NCBI RefSeq assembly: GCF_018336975.1
Contig: NZ_CP025572.1
Coordinates: 1,459,910-1,523,909, forward strand
Reading direction: 5' to 3'
DNA from: Marinomonas sp. CT5
Lineage (GTDB): Bacteria > Pseudomonadota > Gammaproteobacteria > Pseudomonadales > Marinomonadaceae
DNA: 64,000 nt
Part shown: piece after piece, positions 48,895 through 57,363 of the stretch
Layout: each line of letters begins with the position of its first letter
Numbering within the stretch: the first letter of the stretch is position 1
Notes under the pieces: model-generated
Told to the model about the DNA's origin: nothing
Database searches by the model: none
The model's input: the letters and a program-made list of their open reading frames with translations, nothing else
Program-made: the position numbers and the translations under genes

Positions 48895-49715
48895 TTTGCC
48901 TCCTGGGCACTGTGTGCTTTTTCAGTTCGGGCTTTTAATTCGCGTAATACTTGCAGCTCTTGTTCGTTTGGCGCGGGTGTGGTCTCAAGAGAGTCGGCAA
49001 ATTTGATTTCCCATCCCGTTGCTTCAATAACGTCTTCTTTTGTTGTGCCAGGGTGTAAGCTAGTCACAATCAATTCTTTGGTGGCTGGGTCGGGTTTTAG
49101 GATACACAAATCGGTAATCACCACACTTGGCCCGCGACCAATATTGGGTAGGTTTTCGCGACCTTTGCCATCACGACCAAAACCAATAGTTGTGATGAAG
49201 TCTACGTCTTTTACAAAAGTACGTTTGGAATGCTTAACAGTGATAAAGACTTCTTTTGCATTGGTGGAAATTTCAGGAGCACCGCCGCCGCCAGGTAAAC
49301 GAACTTTAGGGTTGGCATAACTGTGCGCACCGTTTTTCCCTTCTTCAGGGTGGTTAGCGGCAATGACCGTGGTGTTGAGGTTAGCAAAACGGTCGATTTG
49401 CGCTGTGCCTAAAAAGCCAACATCAATGTGTCCACCTTGTAGCCAGTAACGGAACATTTCTGGTACAGAGACGGTGGTAAGCGCCGATTCACAGAGTTCA
49501 CCATCGCCAATCGACAAAGGCAATACATCTGGTTTGGTTTGCAAAGTGCCGGATTCGTAGATCAAGGTGACATCTGGAGCATGAGTTAAACGGGCTACGT
49601 TAGCCGCTTCGCTGGGTAAACCAATTCCGACAAAGCAAGTCATGTCATTGCTTAAAGCGCGTGCCGCTGTGATGGTCATCATTTCGGCGGAAGTGTATTC
49701 GTTATGTGTTGTCAT
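48891..49715 (-). CDS. pcaJ: 3-oxoadipate CoA-transferase subunit B (PcaJ)
   Basis: A 274-residue beta subunit of a succinyl-CoA:3-oxoadipate CoA-transferase. The catalytic glutamate lies in YESGTL, and the glycine-rich PGGGGAPEIST follows. I place the start at ATG 49715, 1 bp after the pcaI stop; the longer open frame upstream would run through pcaI. It overlaps pcaF by 4 bp. Confidence 0.93.
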   Translation of the reverse strand: MTTHNEYTSAEMMTITAARALSNDMTCFVGIGLPSEAANVARLTHAPDVTLIYESGTLQTKPDVLPLSIGDGELCESALTTVSVPEMFRYWLQGGHIDVGFLGTAQIDRFANLNTTVIAANHPEEGKNGAHSYANPKVRLPGGGGAPEISTNAKEVFITVKHSKRTFVKDVDFITTIGFGRDGKGRENLPNIGRGPSVVITDLCILKPDPATKELIVTSLHPGTTKEDVIEATGWEIKFADSLETTPAPNEQELQVLRELKARTEKAHSAQEAK

Positions 49716-49716
49716 A

Positions 49717-50532
49717 TTAAACTTCTCCTTGGCCAAACACATGGGATTCCAACCATTGGTTGAAGCTATCTCGATCACGACTGATGCTGTCCCATTGTTT
49801 GTAATAATTGTTGTCTCTGTCGTAATAGCCGAGTGTATAAGAGGGTTTTGCGCCTTCTGGTGCGACGGCAATCGCGTCAATTGTCCAAGCGGGTAAGACA
49901 CAGGCGTTTGGTGTAACGTCTAAGTCATCGACAATCTCTTCAACTGTGACAATGCTGCGTTTAGAGGACAAGACAACTTCTTTTTGCACGCCAATAATCC
50001 CTTCGATAAGCACATTGCCAGCTCGGTCGGCTTTTTGAGCATGAATAATGCCCACATCGGGTCTAATAGCAGGAATGGCTGCCAACTGTTCGCCAGTGAA
50101 AGGGCAGGTGATAGAGGCAATCTCTTTGTTTACCTGAGGTAATTCACTACCAACATAGCCACGGAAAACCGCCAAAGGCAGTCCTGCCGCGCCGGCTTCA
50201 TAGGCGTTTGCCATGGCGGCATGGCTGTGTTCAACCGTTTCTAGTTTGCAGGGATAGTCATGTTCTATGGCATCACGAACACGGTGAAGGGAGCCAACAC
50301 CAGGGTTGCCACCCCAAGAAAAGGTCAGTTTGCGTACACAGCCTGCACCGACTAATTGGTCATAAATCAGATCAGGTGTCATACGAATGAGTGCCAAGTC
50401 GCGCTTTTTCTGGCGGATGATTTCATGCCCAGCCGCAAAAGGGATGAGGTGAGTAAAGCCTTCAAGTGAAATGGTGTCGCCATCTTTTATGTAGGTCGCG
50501 ATGGCCTCTTTTAGTGTCATAAACTTAGTCAT
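49717..50532 (-). CDS. pcaI: 3-oxoadipate CoA-transferase subunit A (PcaI)
   Basis: A 271-residue alpha subunit that pairs with PcaJ. The N-terminus MTLKEAIATYIKDGDTISLE is typical, as are GFTHLIPFAAGHEIIRQ and the GGNPGVGSLH segment. First gene of the pcaIJFD operon. A promoter and a GTTCG-type operator lie upstream; the divergent gene is an IclR regulator. Confidence 0.93.
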   Translation of the reverse strand: MTKFMTLKEAIATYIKDGDTISLEGFTHLIPFAAGHEIIRQKKRDLALIRMTPDLIYDQLVGAGCVRKLTFSWGGNPGVGSLHRVRDAIEHDYPCKLETVEHSHAAMANAYEAGAAGLPLAVFRGYVGSELPQVNKEIASITCPFTGEQLAAIPAIRPDVGIIHAQKADRAGNVLIEGIIGVQKEVVLSSKRSIVTVEEIVDDLDVTPNACVLPAWTIDAIAVAPEGAKPSYTLGYYDRDNNYYKQWDSISRDRDSFNQWLESHVFGQGEV

Positions 50533-50542
50533 AATGTATCCT

Positions 50543-50606
50543 GTTCGTTATGCGAATTTAAGTTTGCAATACGAACAAGATAAATCAATCCAAGATTAGT
50601 GGTCAA
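50543..50606 (-). promoter_or_regulatory. pcaI promoter with IclR-type operator
   Basis: Reading the minus strand, TTGACC (50606-50601) lies 18 bp before TATCTT (50582-50577), facing pcaI. Just downstream are two inverted half-sites: GTTCGTTATGC (50543-50553) and, on the other strand, GTTCGTATTGC (50576-50566). They resemble the GTTCG-type boxes bound by PcaR/PcaU/PobR proteins. The site lies between promoter and start codon, so repression without inducer is likely. Confidence 0.65.
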
Positions 50607-50702
50607 GTTAAAATTTTGTATTTGTCTTTTTTCTCTTGATTTAGATAAAAAATGCGCTGAAAAGTCGCTTCCCTCTAGCGGGCCTGTAATGAATCATAAA
50701 TA

Positions 50703-51518
50703 ATGGCGGGGTTATTAATAGTAATGAGTAAAAAGGGTATGAGTGAGGAAAAGCTGTCACCAGATCATCGTGACTATGTGGGTGCATTGGCATCTGGGCT
50801 GGATGTGATTATGGCATTTGATCCGCAGCATAAAGATATGACGTTGTCCGAAGTAGCAGAGCAAACTGGCATGGACAGAGCCAAAGCCCGACGCTTTTTG
50901 CTGACTCTTCATGCGCTCGGATACATTAAGCGAGAAGGGCGGAAGTTTACGTTAACGCCTAAAGTGTTGGCGCTTGGTTACGCCTACAATGTTAGCAATG
51001 ATCATCTTAGCGTGGTGGAGCATTATCTGCATGATATTACCGCGCGATTAGGTGAATCTTCGTCTCTCGCTGTGTTGGATCAACAAGATATTATGTATGT
51101 GGTTCGCTCGCCAGCCGCCCACCGTTTAATGTCGATCACGTTAAGTGCAGGGACTCGTTTGCCTGCTGCATATACTTCAATGGGGCGAATGCTGGTGGCG
51201 AAACTGCCTGCCGAAGAACGAAAAAATTGGCTGAAAAAGGCCACTCTTAATGCCTACACTCAACACAGCATTGTCGATAAGTCGGAATTTGAGCAAATGC
51301 TTGTAGTAGTTGGCGAACAGAATTATTGCGTGGTGGATCAGGAGTTGGATCTTGGCTTACGCTCCTTGGCAGTGCCAGCGTTCACTTTTGATGGCACGTT
51401 ACTGGGGGCGATAAACCTTAGTACCAATGCATCACGCGTGAGTCATCAAACCTTGATTGAAGAATGTTTGCCTGTGTTACAGGAAGCGGCAGAACAGATT
51501 CGCTTGCATACAAAATAA
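50703..51518 (+). CDS. IclR-family regulator of the pca operon (PcaR/PcaU-like)
   Basis: A 271-residue IclR-family protein with an N-terminal helix-turn-helix (about 45-90, DMTLSEVAEQTGMDRAKARR) and a C-terminal effector domain. It resembles the PcaR/PcaU/PobR group that responds to 3-oxoadipate or protocatechuate. It is divergent from pcaI. The start is unsure: ATG codons occur at 50703, 50724 and 50739, and none has an ideal ribosome-binding site. It may act as activator and repressor. Confidence 0.88.
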   Translation: MAGLLIVMSKKGMSEEKLSPDHRDYVGALASGLDVIMAFDPQHKDMTLSEVAEQTGMDRAKARRFLLTLHALGYIKREGRKFTLTPKVLALGYAYNVSNDHLSVVEHYLHDITARLGESSSLAVLDQQDIMYVVRSPAAHRLMSITLSAGTRLPAAYTSMGRMLVAKLPAEERKNWLKKATLNAYTQHSIVDKSEFEQMLVVVGEQNYCVVDQELDLGLRSLAVPAFTFDGTLLGAINLSTNASRVSHQTLIEECLPVLQEAAEQIRLHTK

Positions 51519-51529
51519 CCTTGCTATCA

Positions 51530-52438
51530 TCAATGAAATAAGCCGTTCTGACGGTTTTTAATTAGGTTCTTGAGAATATCAACCGCCAGTGCCGTAATGG
51601 AGTCCATGGGCTCTTTGCGACGACTAAATATAACGGGACAGGTGATGGACTTATCTTGCAAAGGAATAAACACCACATCATCTCGTCCAAAATGTCTTAC
51701 TTGCTCGGAGACCAGAGTAAAGCCCATTTCAGATGCCACCAATCCTAATGCGGTTTGCAGATCGTTGACCTGTTGAGTCACTTTGGTGGTTAGCCCACGG
51801 CTGGTAAATAGCGAGGTACAAATATCGGCAAAAGTGGGTGTCGCCGCTTTGCTTGCTGGGTATAAAATCATTGGCATTTTCGCCAGCTCTTCCAGTGTCG
51901 GTTCTCCTTTTTGAAGAAGCGGATGGCCAACATGCAAGGCGACTAATAAAGGCTCTTGGAACAAGATGGTCTGTTCGACCTGATCATCGGGAATGGTTAA
52001 GCGACCAAAACCAATATCTATTTTACCTGTCTTTAATGCCTCTATCTGTTCGCCCGTCTTTAAGTCATGCATCAAAATATTGGCGTTGGTTTGTTGACGC
52101 AAATCTCGTACTAAAGAGGGCAGTTGGCCGTAAAACACGGAGGGAACAAAGCCAATACTGAAAACGGCTTTTTGTTCCTCTGCAATGCGGCAAGTATTTT
52201 CAATGACCATATCGGCTTTCGCCAGCATTTGTTTTGCTTGTTCCCAGAAGTATTCACCTGCGGGTGTTAGCGTCAGTCCTCTTGAGTGGCGATCAAAAAG
52301 TTGCGCACCGACATCTTCCTCCAATTGCTTTATCTGCCTTGTTAATGGCGGTTGCGCAATAAAGAGTTTTTCAGCGGCGCGAGTGAGATTTTTTTCCTCA
52401 GCAACCGCACAGAAATAACGTAGATGTCTTAACTCCAT
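51530..52438 (-). CDS. catR: LysR-family regulator, CatR/BenM-like
   Basis: A 302-residue LysR protein beginning MELRHLRYFCAVAEEKNLTR, as in the CatR/BenM/CatM group, which bind cis,cis-muconate or benzoate. I place the start at ATG 52438, with GGGGG 3-8 nt upstream; a longer frame upstream is non-coding leader. An ATAC-N7-GTAT box overlaps the start, suggesting autorepression. It is convergent with the IclR gene and divergent from the TRAP protein; catBCA lie beyond it. Confidence 0.85.
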   Translation of the reverse strand: MELRHLRYFCAVAEEKNLTRAAEKLFIAQPPLTRQIKQLEEDVGAQLFDRHSRGLTLTPAGEYFWEQAKQMLAKADMVIENTCRIAEEQKAVFSIGFVPSVFYGQLPSLVRDLRQQTNANILMHDLKTGEQIEALKTGKIDIGFGRLTIPDDQVEQTILFQEPLLVALHVGHPLLQKGEPTLEELAKMPMILYPASKAATPTFADICTSLFTSRGLTTKVTQQVNDLQTALGLVASEMGFTLVSEQVRHFGRDDVVFIPLQDKSITCPVIFSRRKEPMDSITALAVDILKNLIKNRQNGLFH

Positions 52439-52439
52439 T

Positions 52440-52542
52440 ATACCCCCAAGGTATTGCAAACAACTTAATTGATATTGGTTCTCTCTATCTACCGAGTCTA
52501 ATGTAGATCGTTCCTGCCTAATAAAATATACCTTCAAGCATG
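52440..52542. promoter_or_regulatory. LysR boxes between catR and the TRAP gene
   Basis: A perfect ATAC-N7-GTAT box is at 52440-52454 (ATACCCCCAAGGTAT), adjoining the catR start codon. A second box, matching in its left half only, is at 52528-52542 (ATACCTTCAAGCATG), upstream of the TRAP gene. The ATAC-N7-GTAT motif is the binding consensus reported for BenM and CatM. Confidence 0.65.
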
Positions 52543-52627
52543 GAAACCATTTGATAGAGCCAGTAAGCAACTTACTGCACATCATTTGAATCAGCAAATA
52601 ATAACTATAAAAAATAGGTAACTTCTA

Positions 52628-53629
52628 ATGAAAAAAATACCTTCGAGTTTGACTGCTTTTGCTTTGTGCACCTCTTTATTGAGCGGTGTTGTTCACGCCT
52701 CAGAATGTGATCCTGGTGAGCGAGTTGTGAAATTCAGTCATGTAACGGGGGGGACCACGCACCCCAAAGTCATATTGATCAATGAATTTGCCGCGAATGT
52801 TAATCGGGAAATGAATGGCAAATTGTGCATTGAGGTTTACCCAAACTCCACACTCTTTGGGGACTCAAAAGAGCTGGAAGCCTTGTTATTGGGAGATGTA
52901 CAGTTACTTGCGCCTTCCATCGCAAAGTTTGGCGCTTTTACAGATAAATACGCGGTATTTGACTTACCGTTTTTATTCAAAGATCTAGATCAGATTATTC
53001 GTTTTACAAAAACACCGGAAGCCAAAGATTTATTGAATGTGATGGAAGACTCTGCCGGCTTCGTTGGTTTGGGTTATTGGATGTCCGGCATGAAATACTT
53101 TACTGCCAACAAGCCTTTGATTGTGCCGAGTGATGCCAAAGGATTAAAAATACGTGTGCAATCATCGAAAATTGCAAAAGAAATGATCCGTGCGATGGGG
53201 GCTTCGCCACAAGTCATGGCTTTCTCTGAAGTGTATGGCGCTTTGCAAACTGGCGTGGTCGATGGTCAGGAAAACACTTGGTCAAACATCTACACGAAGA
53301 AATTTTACGAAGTTCAAGACAGTATCACCGAGACTAACCATCAAGTTCTTGCTTATTTGTTTGTCACGTCGAGCGATTTTTTAAACAGTTTGTCTGATGA
53401 GGATCGCGCACAATTTTTAGGTCTGGTGGATAGGGCAACGGAATCCGCCAACAAGCTAGTAAAAGAAAAAGATGCGGTGAATCGTGAGAATATCCTTCGT
53501 GCAGGCGGAAAAATAAATACCTTAACTCCTGAACAGCGAGCGGAATGGGTCAATACCATGTCTCCTATTTGGAAAGAGTTTGAAGGTTCGATTGGTAAAG
53601 GTTTAATCGAAACGGCAGCAGGGGCATAA
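52628..53629 (+). CDS. TRAP transporter solute-binding protein (DctP family)
   Basis: A 333-residue periplasmic binding protein of a TRAP transporter. A signal peptide (about 1-24, ending VVHASE) is followed by the DctP/TAXI-type fold with VKFSHVTGGTTHPKVILINEF, the conserved arginine in LKIRVQSS and the WSNIYT segment. No small (DctQ) or large (DctM) membrane subunit is near, so it is an orphan in this window. Between catR and catBCA it may bind a carboxylate such as muconate or benzoate; this is inferred from position only. Confidence 0.9.
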   Translation: MKKIPSSLTAFALCTSLLSGVVHASECDPGERVVKFSHVTGGTTHPKVILINEFAANVNREMNGKLCIEVYPNSTLFGDSKELEALLLGDVQLLAPSIAKFGAFTDKYAVFDLPFLFKDLDQIIRFTKTPEAKDLLNVMEDSAGFVGLGYWMSGMKYFTANKPLIVPSDAKGLKIRVQSSKIAKEMIRAMGASPQVMAFSEVYGALQTGVVDGQENTWSNIYTKKFYEVQDSITETNHQVLAYLFVTSSDFLNSLSDEDRAQFLGLVDRATESANKLVKEKDAVNRENILRAGGKINTLTPEQRAEWVNTMSPIWKEFEGSIGKGLIETAAGA

Positions 53630-53641
53630 ATCAAATACCAG

Positions 53642-53667
53642 CAAGTGCCTTGTTACAAAGGCACTTG
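53642..53667 (+). terminator. Stem-loop after the TRAP gene
   Basis: A perfect 10-bp stem (CAAGTGCCTT with AAGGCACTTG) and a 6-nt loop lie 13 bp after the stop. The trailing T-run is weak (TTATCT). Confidence 0.75.
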
Positions 53668-54040
53668 TTATCTCTGACATACTGGCTGGATTCGCTAACG
53701 TATTTCCTCACTATCCCTTCTAAAATGCCTAGATACATCCATTTCATTTCATTTCATGGTTTCAATAAGACTTTTAAGGTATTACAGAGTGAACTCGCTC
53801 TAAAGTTTGATCTAGATCAAGTTTGAGTGATGAGGGTTTTTAGATGTTTTAGAGGGGATAATAATGATTTATGGCTCTGATTAATGTGTGAATAGGCGTA
53901 AATACTAGGATTGGCTTGGATTTTCTATTTCGTTAACAATGTGAAATTGCTGAGCAATACTTTTAAGGTATCTCATACAACTAAATTGATATTTGTGAAG
54001 GGTTTTACCGGGGGCTATCGTAAGAAAAAACAATAAACGG
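53668..54040 (+). promoter_or_regulatory. catB upstream region with LysR boxes
   Basis: This 373-bp gap has no gene. A perfect ATAC-N7-GTAT box at 53957-53971 (ATACTTTTAAGGTAT) lies 70 bp before catB. A half-box (ATAC-N7-TTGA) follows at 53975-53989, the arrangement of recognition and activation sites at LysR promoters. A partial copy, AGAC-TTTTAAG-GTAT, lies at 53768-53782 and shares its core with the first. A LysR protein, probably the CatR-like one, should activate catBCA from here. Confidence 0.65.
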
Positions 54041-55171
54041 ATGCACCTTAGCATGACATCGAAAATTACTCACATTGAAACAATGCTTGTGGATATTCCC
54101 ACGATTCGCCCTCATAAATTATCCATGACATCTATGGCCGTGCAAACCATGGTGATTGTTCGTATCAAGGATGATCAAGGTCGTGAAGGCTTAGGTGAAG
54201 GCACCACTATTGGCGGTTTGGCTTATGGCCCAGAAAGCCCAGAAAGTATTAAAACGAACATCGATACTTACCTTGCTCCTTTGCTTATCGATCAGCCACT
54301 TCATAGCATCAAATTTCTTATTCAACGTTTAAGCATGTCTGTACGAGGCAATATGATTGCTAAATCAGCTTTGCAAACCGCATTGTTGGATTTGCAAGGC
54401 AAGCATTTAGGTGTTCCTGTCTCTACTCTCTTGGGCGGCGCTGTTCATCAACATATTCCTTGTCTTTGGGTATTGGCCTCTGGCGATACAGATAAAGACA
54501 TTGCAGAAGCAAAAGCACTGATCGCTAGCGGTCGTCATTGCGACTTCAAACTGAAAATCGGTTCTCGACATGTTAATGACGATGTGGCTCATGTGGCGGC
54601 TATCAAAGCGGCATTGGGCGATAGCGCGAGTGTGCGAGTCGACGTAAACCAAGCATGGGATGAGTCAACAGCAGCAAAAGGCATGGCGGCGCTTCAAGAA
54701 GCGGGCGTGGACTTAGTTGAACAGCCAACCCCTGCAAAAGAATGGGATGCTTTAGTCCGATTATCGCAAAAATTCACGATTCCTATTTTGGCGGATGAAG
54801 GTGTTGCCGATGCTTCAGATGTTTTCCAGCTTGCTCAGCGTGGTTTTAATGGTGGTATCGCCTTGAAAATTGCCAAAGCGGGTGGACCAATTGAAGCGCT
54901 TTATGCGGCGACCGTGTCATCGGCGTCAGGTATGGAATTATATGGTGGTACTTTATTAGAAGGTTCCATTGGTACTGCGGTGTCAATACATGCTTGGTCT
55001 ACCTTACCGAAATTGCATTGGGGAAGTGAAATGTTTGGTCCTCTTCTTTTACAAGATGACATTATCAAACAGCCACTTCGCTACCATAACAATGGGGTAG
55101 ATGTACCGGATGCGCCTGGTTTAGGTATTGAAATTGACGAAGAAAAGCTGGCGCTTTATCGACGTAAATAA
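54041..55171 (+). CDS. catB: Muconate cycloisomerase CatB
   Basis: A 376-residue enolase-superfamily enzyme that cyclises cis,cis-muconate to muconolactone. The catalytic lysine lies in DFKLKIGSRH. Metal ligands are the Asp in RVDVNQAW, the Glu in VEQPTPA and the Asp in ILADEGVADA; the second lysine is in GGIALKIAKAGG. The start is ATG 54041, with ATG 54053 as an alternative; neither has a strong ribosome-binding site. It is the first gene of catBCA. Confidence 0.95.
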   Translation: MHLSMTSKITHIETMLVDIPTIRPHKLSMTSMAVQTMVIVRIKDDQGREGLGEGTTIGGLAYGPESPESIKTNIDTYLAPLLIDQPLHSIKFLIQRLSMSVRGNMIAKSALQTALLDLQGKHLGVPVSTLLGGAVHQHIPCLWVLASGDTDKDIAEAKALIASGRHCDFKLKIGSRHVNDDVAHVAAIKAALGDSASVRVDVNQAWDESTAAKGMAALQEAGVDLVEQPTPAKEWDALVRLSQKFTIPILADEGVADASDVFQLAQRGFNGGIALKIAKAGGPIEALYAATVSSASGMELYGGTLLEGSIGTAVSIHAWSTLPKLHWGSEMFGPLLLQDDIIKQPLRYHNNGVDVPDAPGLGIEIDEEKLALYRRK

Positions 55172-55207
55172 CACAGCACCAACGCAAACAATCATGAGGA
55201 AATGAAC

Positions 55208-55486
55208 ATGCTTTTTAAAGTTGAAATGACGGTGAATATTCCGAAAGACCTTCCGGTTGCAGAGGCAGATGCGATCAAATTGAAGGAAAAGAACTATTCA
55301 CAAGAATTACAAAAAGCTGGGATTTGGGTGCACTTGTGGCGGGTTGTCGGACAGTATTCCAATGTGAGTATCTTTGATGTGAAAGACAATGCTCATTTGC
55401 ATGAAATCCTTACAGGCTTGCCTTTGTACCCATTTATGACGATGGAAGTGACAGCCTTATGTCAACATCCATCTTCCATAAAATAG
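55208..55486 (+). CDS. catC: Muconolactone delta-isomerase CatC
   Basis: A 92-residue enzyme converting muconolactone to 3-oxoadipate enol-lactone. It begins MLFKVEMTVNIPKDLP and contains ELQKAGIWVHLWRVVGQYSN and LPLYPFMTMEVTAL, typical of CatC. I choose ATG 55208, with GAGGAA about 7 nt upstream, over ATG 55202. The length is near the usual 96 residues. Confidence 0.95.
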   Translation: MLFKVEMTVNIPKDLPVAEADAIKLKEKNYSQELQKAGIWVHLWRVVGQYSNVSIFDVKDNAHLHEILTGLPLYPFMTMEVTALCQHPSSIK

Positions 55487-55558
55487 CGCTAACTATTTAA
55501 AACAAAAACAACATTTAATAAAAGTGCTGTCATGGCACACAGAAGCGGAGAGATTGAA

Positions 55559-56476
55559 ATGACTGTTAAAACAATTCAAACAGAAGCAGTACAAACCCTA
55601 CTGAAAAAAGTGGCTGGCTTGGACAGAGAGCAAGGCAACCCACGTATGAAGGAAATCATTTTTCGTTTAGTGTCAGACATCTATAAGATGATCGACGACC
55701 TAGATATTACGCCTGATGAGTTTTGGCAAGGTGTGAATTATCTCAATGACCTTGGTACGACGAAAGAAGCTGTTTTGCTTGCACCTGGTTTAGGTTTTGA
55801 TCATTTCTTAGATATTCGTGAAGATGCAAAAGATGAAGCCGCAGGCCTAGCGGGTGGCACGCCACGTACTATTGAAGGCCCTCTATATGTAGAGAATGCG
55901 CCAATTTCTGAAGGTGAAACACGCATGGACGATGGTGAGTCTCCAGGCCAAGGTATGTGGCTTCACGGTAAAGTAGTGGATGAAGATGGCAAACCAGTAG
56001 CGGGTGCGGTTGTTGACCTTTGGCACGCTGATTCTAAAGGTGGCTACTCTTACTTTGATCCAACGCAAAGTGAATTTAACCTACGTCGTCGAGTGATTAC
56101 GGATGCTGACGGTTGCTACCGTGCTCGTAGTATCGTGCCAAACGGCTACGGTGTTCCACCAGAAGGTAATACTATTAAAGTACTTCAGAGCCTTGGCCGT
56201 CACGGTAACCGTCCCGCTCACATTCATTACTTTGTTTCTAAACCTGGTTACAAGCATCTAACAACTCAGATTAACTTGGCGGGTGATGCATACACTTACG
56301 ATGACTTTGCTTTTGCGACTCGTGATGAATTGGTTGTTGAAGCAACACCAAAGAATGACAATGCACACGGCTTTGACAGCGAATATTTGGACGTTGAATT
56401 CAATGTTGAAATTCTTAAAACGGACAAAGCAGAATTAGAAGACAAGCATGCTCGTGCTCGTGCAGCAGTTGCTTAA
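55559..56476 (+). CDS. catA: Catechol 1,2-dioxygenase CatA
   Basis: A 305-residue intradiol dioxygenase that opens catechol to cis,cis-muconate with ferric iron. The iron ligands appear as Tyr163 (GGYSYF), Tyr197 (NGYGVPPEG), His221 and His223 (RPAHIHYF), spaced as in known CatA enzymes. I place the start at ATG 55559, with GGAGAG 6 nt upstream. It is the last gene of catBCA, followed by a strong terminator. Codon use is skewed to common codons, suggesting high expression. Confidence 0.97.
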   Translation: MTVKTIQTEAVQTLLKKVAGLDREQGNPRMKEIIFRLVSDIYKMIDDLDITPDEFWQGVNYLNDLGTTKEAVLLAPGLGFDHFLDIREDAKDEAAGLAGGTPRTIEGPLYVENAPISEGETRMDDGESPGQGMWLHGKVVDEDGKPVAGAVVDLWHADSKGGYSYFDPTQSEFNLRRRVITDADGCYRARSIVPNGYGVPPEGNTIKVLQSLGRHGNRPAHIHYFVSKPGYKHLTTQINLAGDAYTYDDFAFATRDELVVEATPKNDNAHGFDSEYLDVEFNVEILKTDKAELEDKHARARAAVA

Positions 56477-56511
56477 CGCGAATTGGTGCTGTTTCTAATC
56501 AGCGGTTAATG

Positions 56512-56552
56512 AAAATCCCCTGTTGATCTCGATCATCAACAGGGGATTTTTT
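56512..56552. terminator. Bidirectional terminator after catA
   Basis: A 16-bp stem (AAAATCCCCTGTTGAT with ATCAACAGGGGATTTT) with a 7-nt loop and six T residues on the plus strand lies between convergent genes. Confidence 0.95.
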
Positions 56553-56563
56553 AATGTAAACAA

Positions 56564-57184
56564 TTAAACCCATTCGGCTAGATAGTTTTTCCACTCTTCA
56601 GTTTTGCCATAATAATTACTGTGTGGCAGACGCATTAAACGATCCTCTTTTTCTAAAATAAATGTAGGGTAGCCGCTAACCTGCAGTTGTCCCATGAGGT
56701 CATGGCTTTCTTGCACTTGGCTTCGCATTTTTGCTTCAGAGTCAGCCATTTTTTCGTTCCAAGTCGCTTTATCTAATCCCATAGATACGGCCAGATCCGC
56801 TAAAACATTCAACTCATCTAAATGCTGACCATCTTGATAGTGCGCTTTTTGAATGGCGGCTAGCATGACATGTGCTTCGATCCCCATTTCTTGACCAACA
56901 AGAAAGGCACGAGTGGTTGAGTAAGAATCCACGATATAATCCTCAGTTCCCGTCACTCTTGCTTTATAAGCGTCACCAAAGTGTGCTTTTGTCATGTTGG
57001 CGATTTGAGCATCTGCTTGCAAAATATGCTGTCTAAACGAAGGATCAATGGCCTGTTTCGGAATCATACCACCAGGGTGATAAATGATTTCAAATTCCGG
57101 AATGTCAGCCAATACACCTACCAGTGATGACGCCCCGTAACACCAACCACACATAGGGTCAAAGAAGTAATGAACGTTGAGCAT
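56564..57184 (-). CDS. DsbA-family (FrnE-like) thiol oxidoreductase
   Basis: A 206-residue thioredoxin-fold protein with the active site CGWC (FFDPMCGWCYG), a helical insertion, and cis-proline region SGYPTFIL. There is no signal peptide, so it acts in the cytoplasm, as in the FrnE/2-hydroxychromene isomerase-like branch. Substrate unknown. It is divergent from the following LysR gene (180 bp), which may regulate it. Confidence 0.88.
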   Translation of the reverse strand: MLNVHYFFDPMCGWCYGASSLVGVLADIPEFEIIYHPGGMIPKQAIDPSFRQHILQADAQIANMTKAHFGDAYKARVTGTEDYIVDSYSTTRAFLVGQEMGIEAHVMLAAIQKAHYQDGQHLDELNVLADLAVSMGLDKATWNEKMADSEAKMRSQVQESHDLMGQLQVSGYPTFILEKEDRLMRLPHSNYYGKTEEWKNYLAEWV

Positions 57185-57363
57185 ATTATGCTTACCTATT
57201 AATTATCAGATTTAAATTTAACCAGTGTGAGAAAGTGATTTTCACCGACACAGTTCATTAACATGAATGTTATAGCGTTAGAATAAATAATTTACATGCT
57301 CGAAAAAATACACAAAAATGAGCATGATTGTTTCTTATATCGTGCAAGTGAGTGAGTAAAATT

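Noticed and set aside
49716..49901. 62-residue N-terminal extension of PcaJ
   Set aside because: It lies antiparallel to nothing but inside the pcaI frame on the same strand; coupling at 49715 after the pcaI stop is the normal arrangement.
53668..53956. Small gene in the gap before catB
   Set aside because: No open frame with a ribosome-binding site was found; the stretch is AT-rich and its repeats are explained by LysR boxes.
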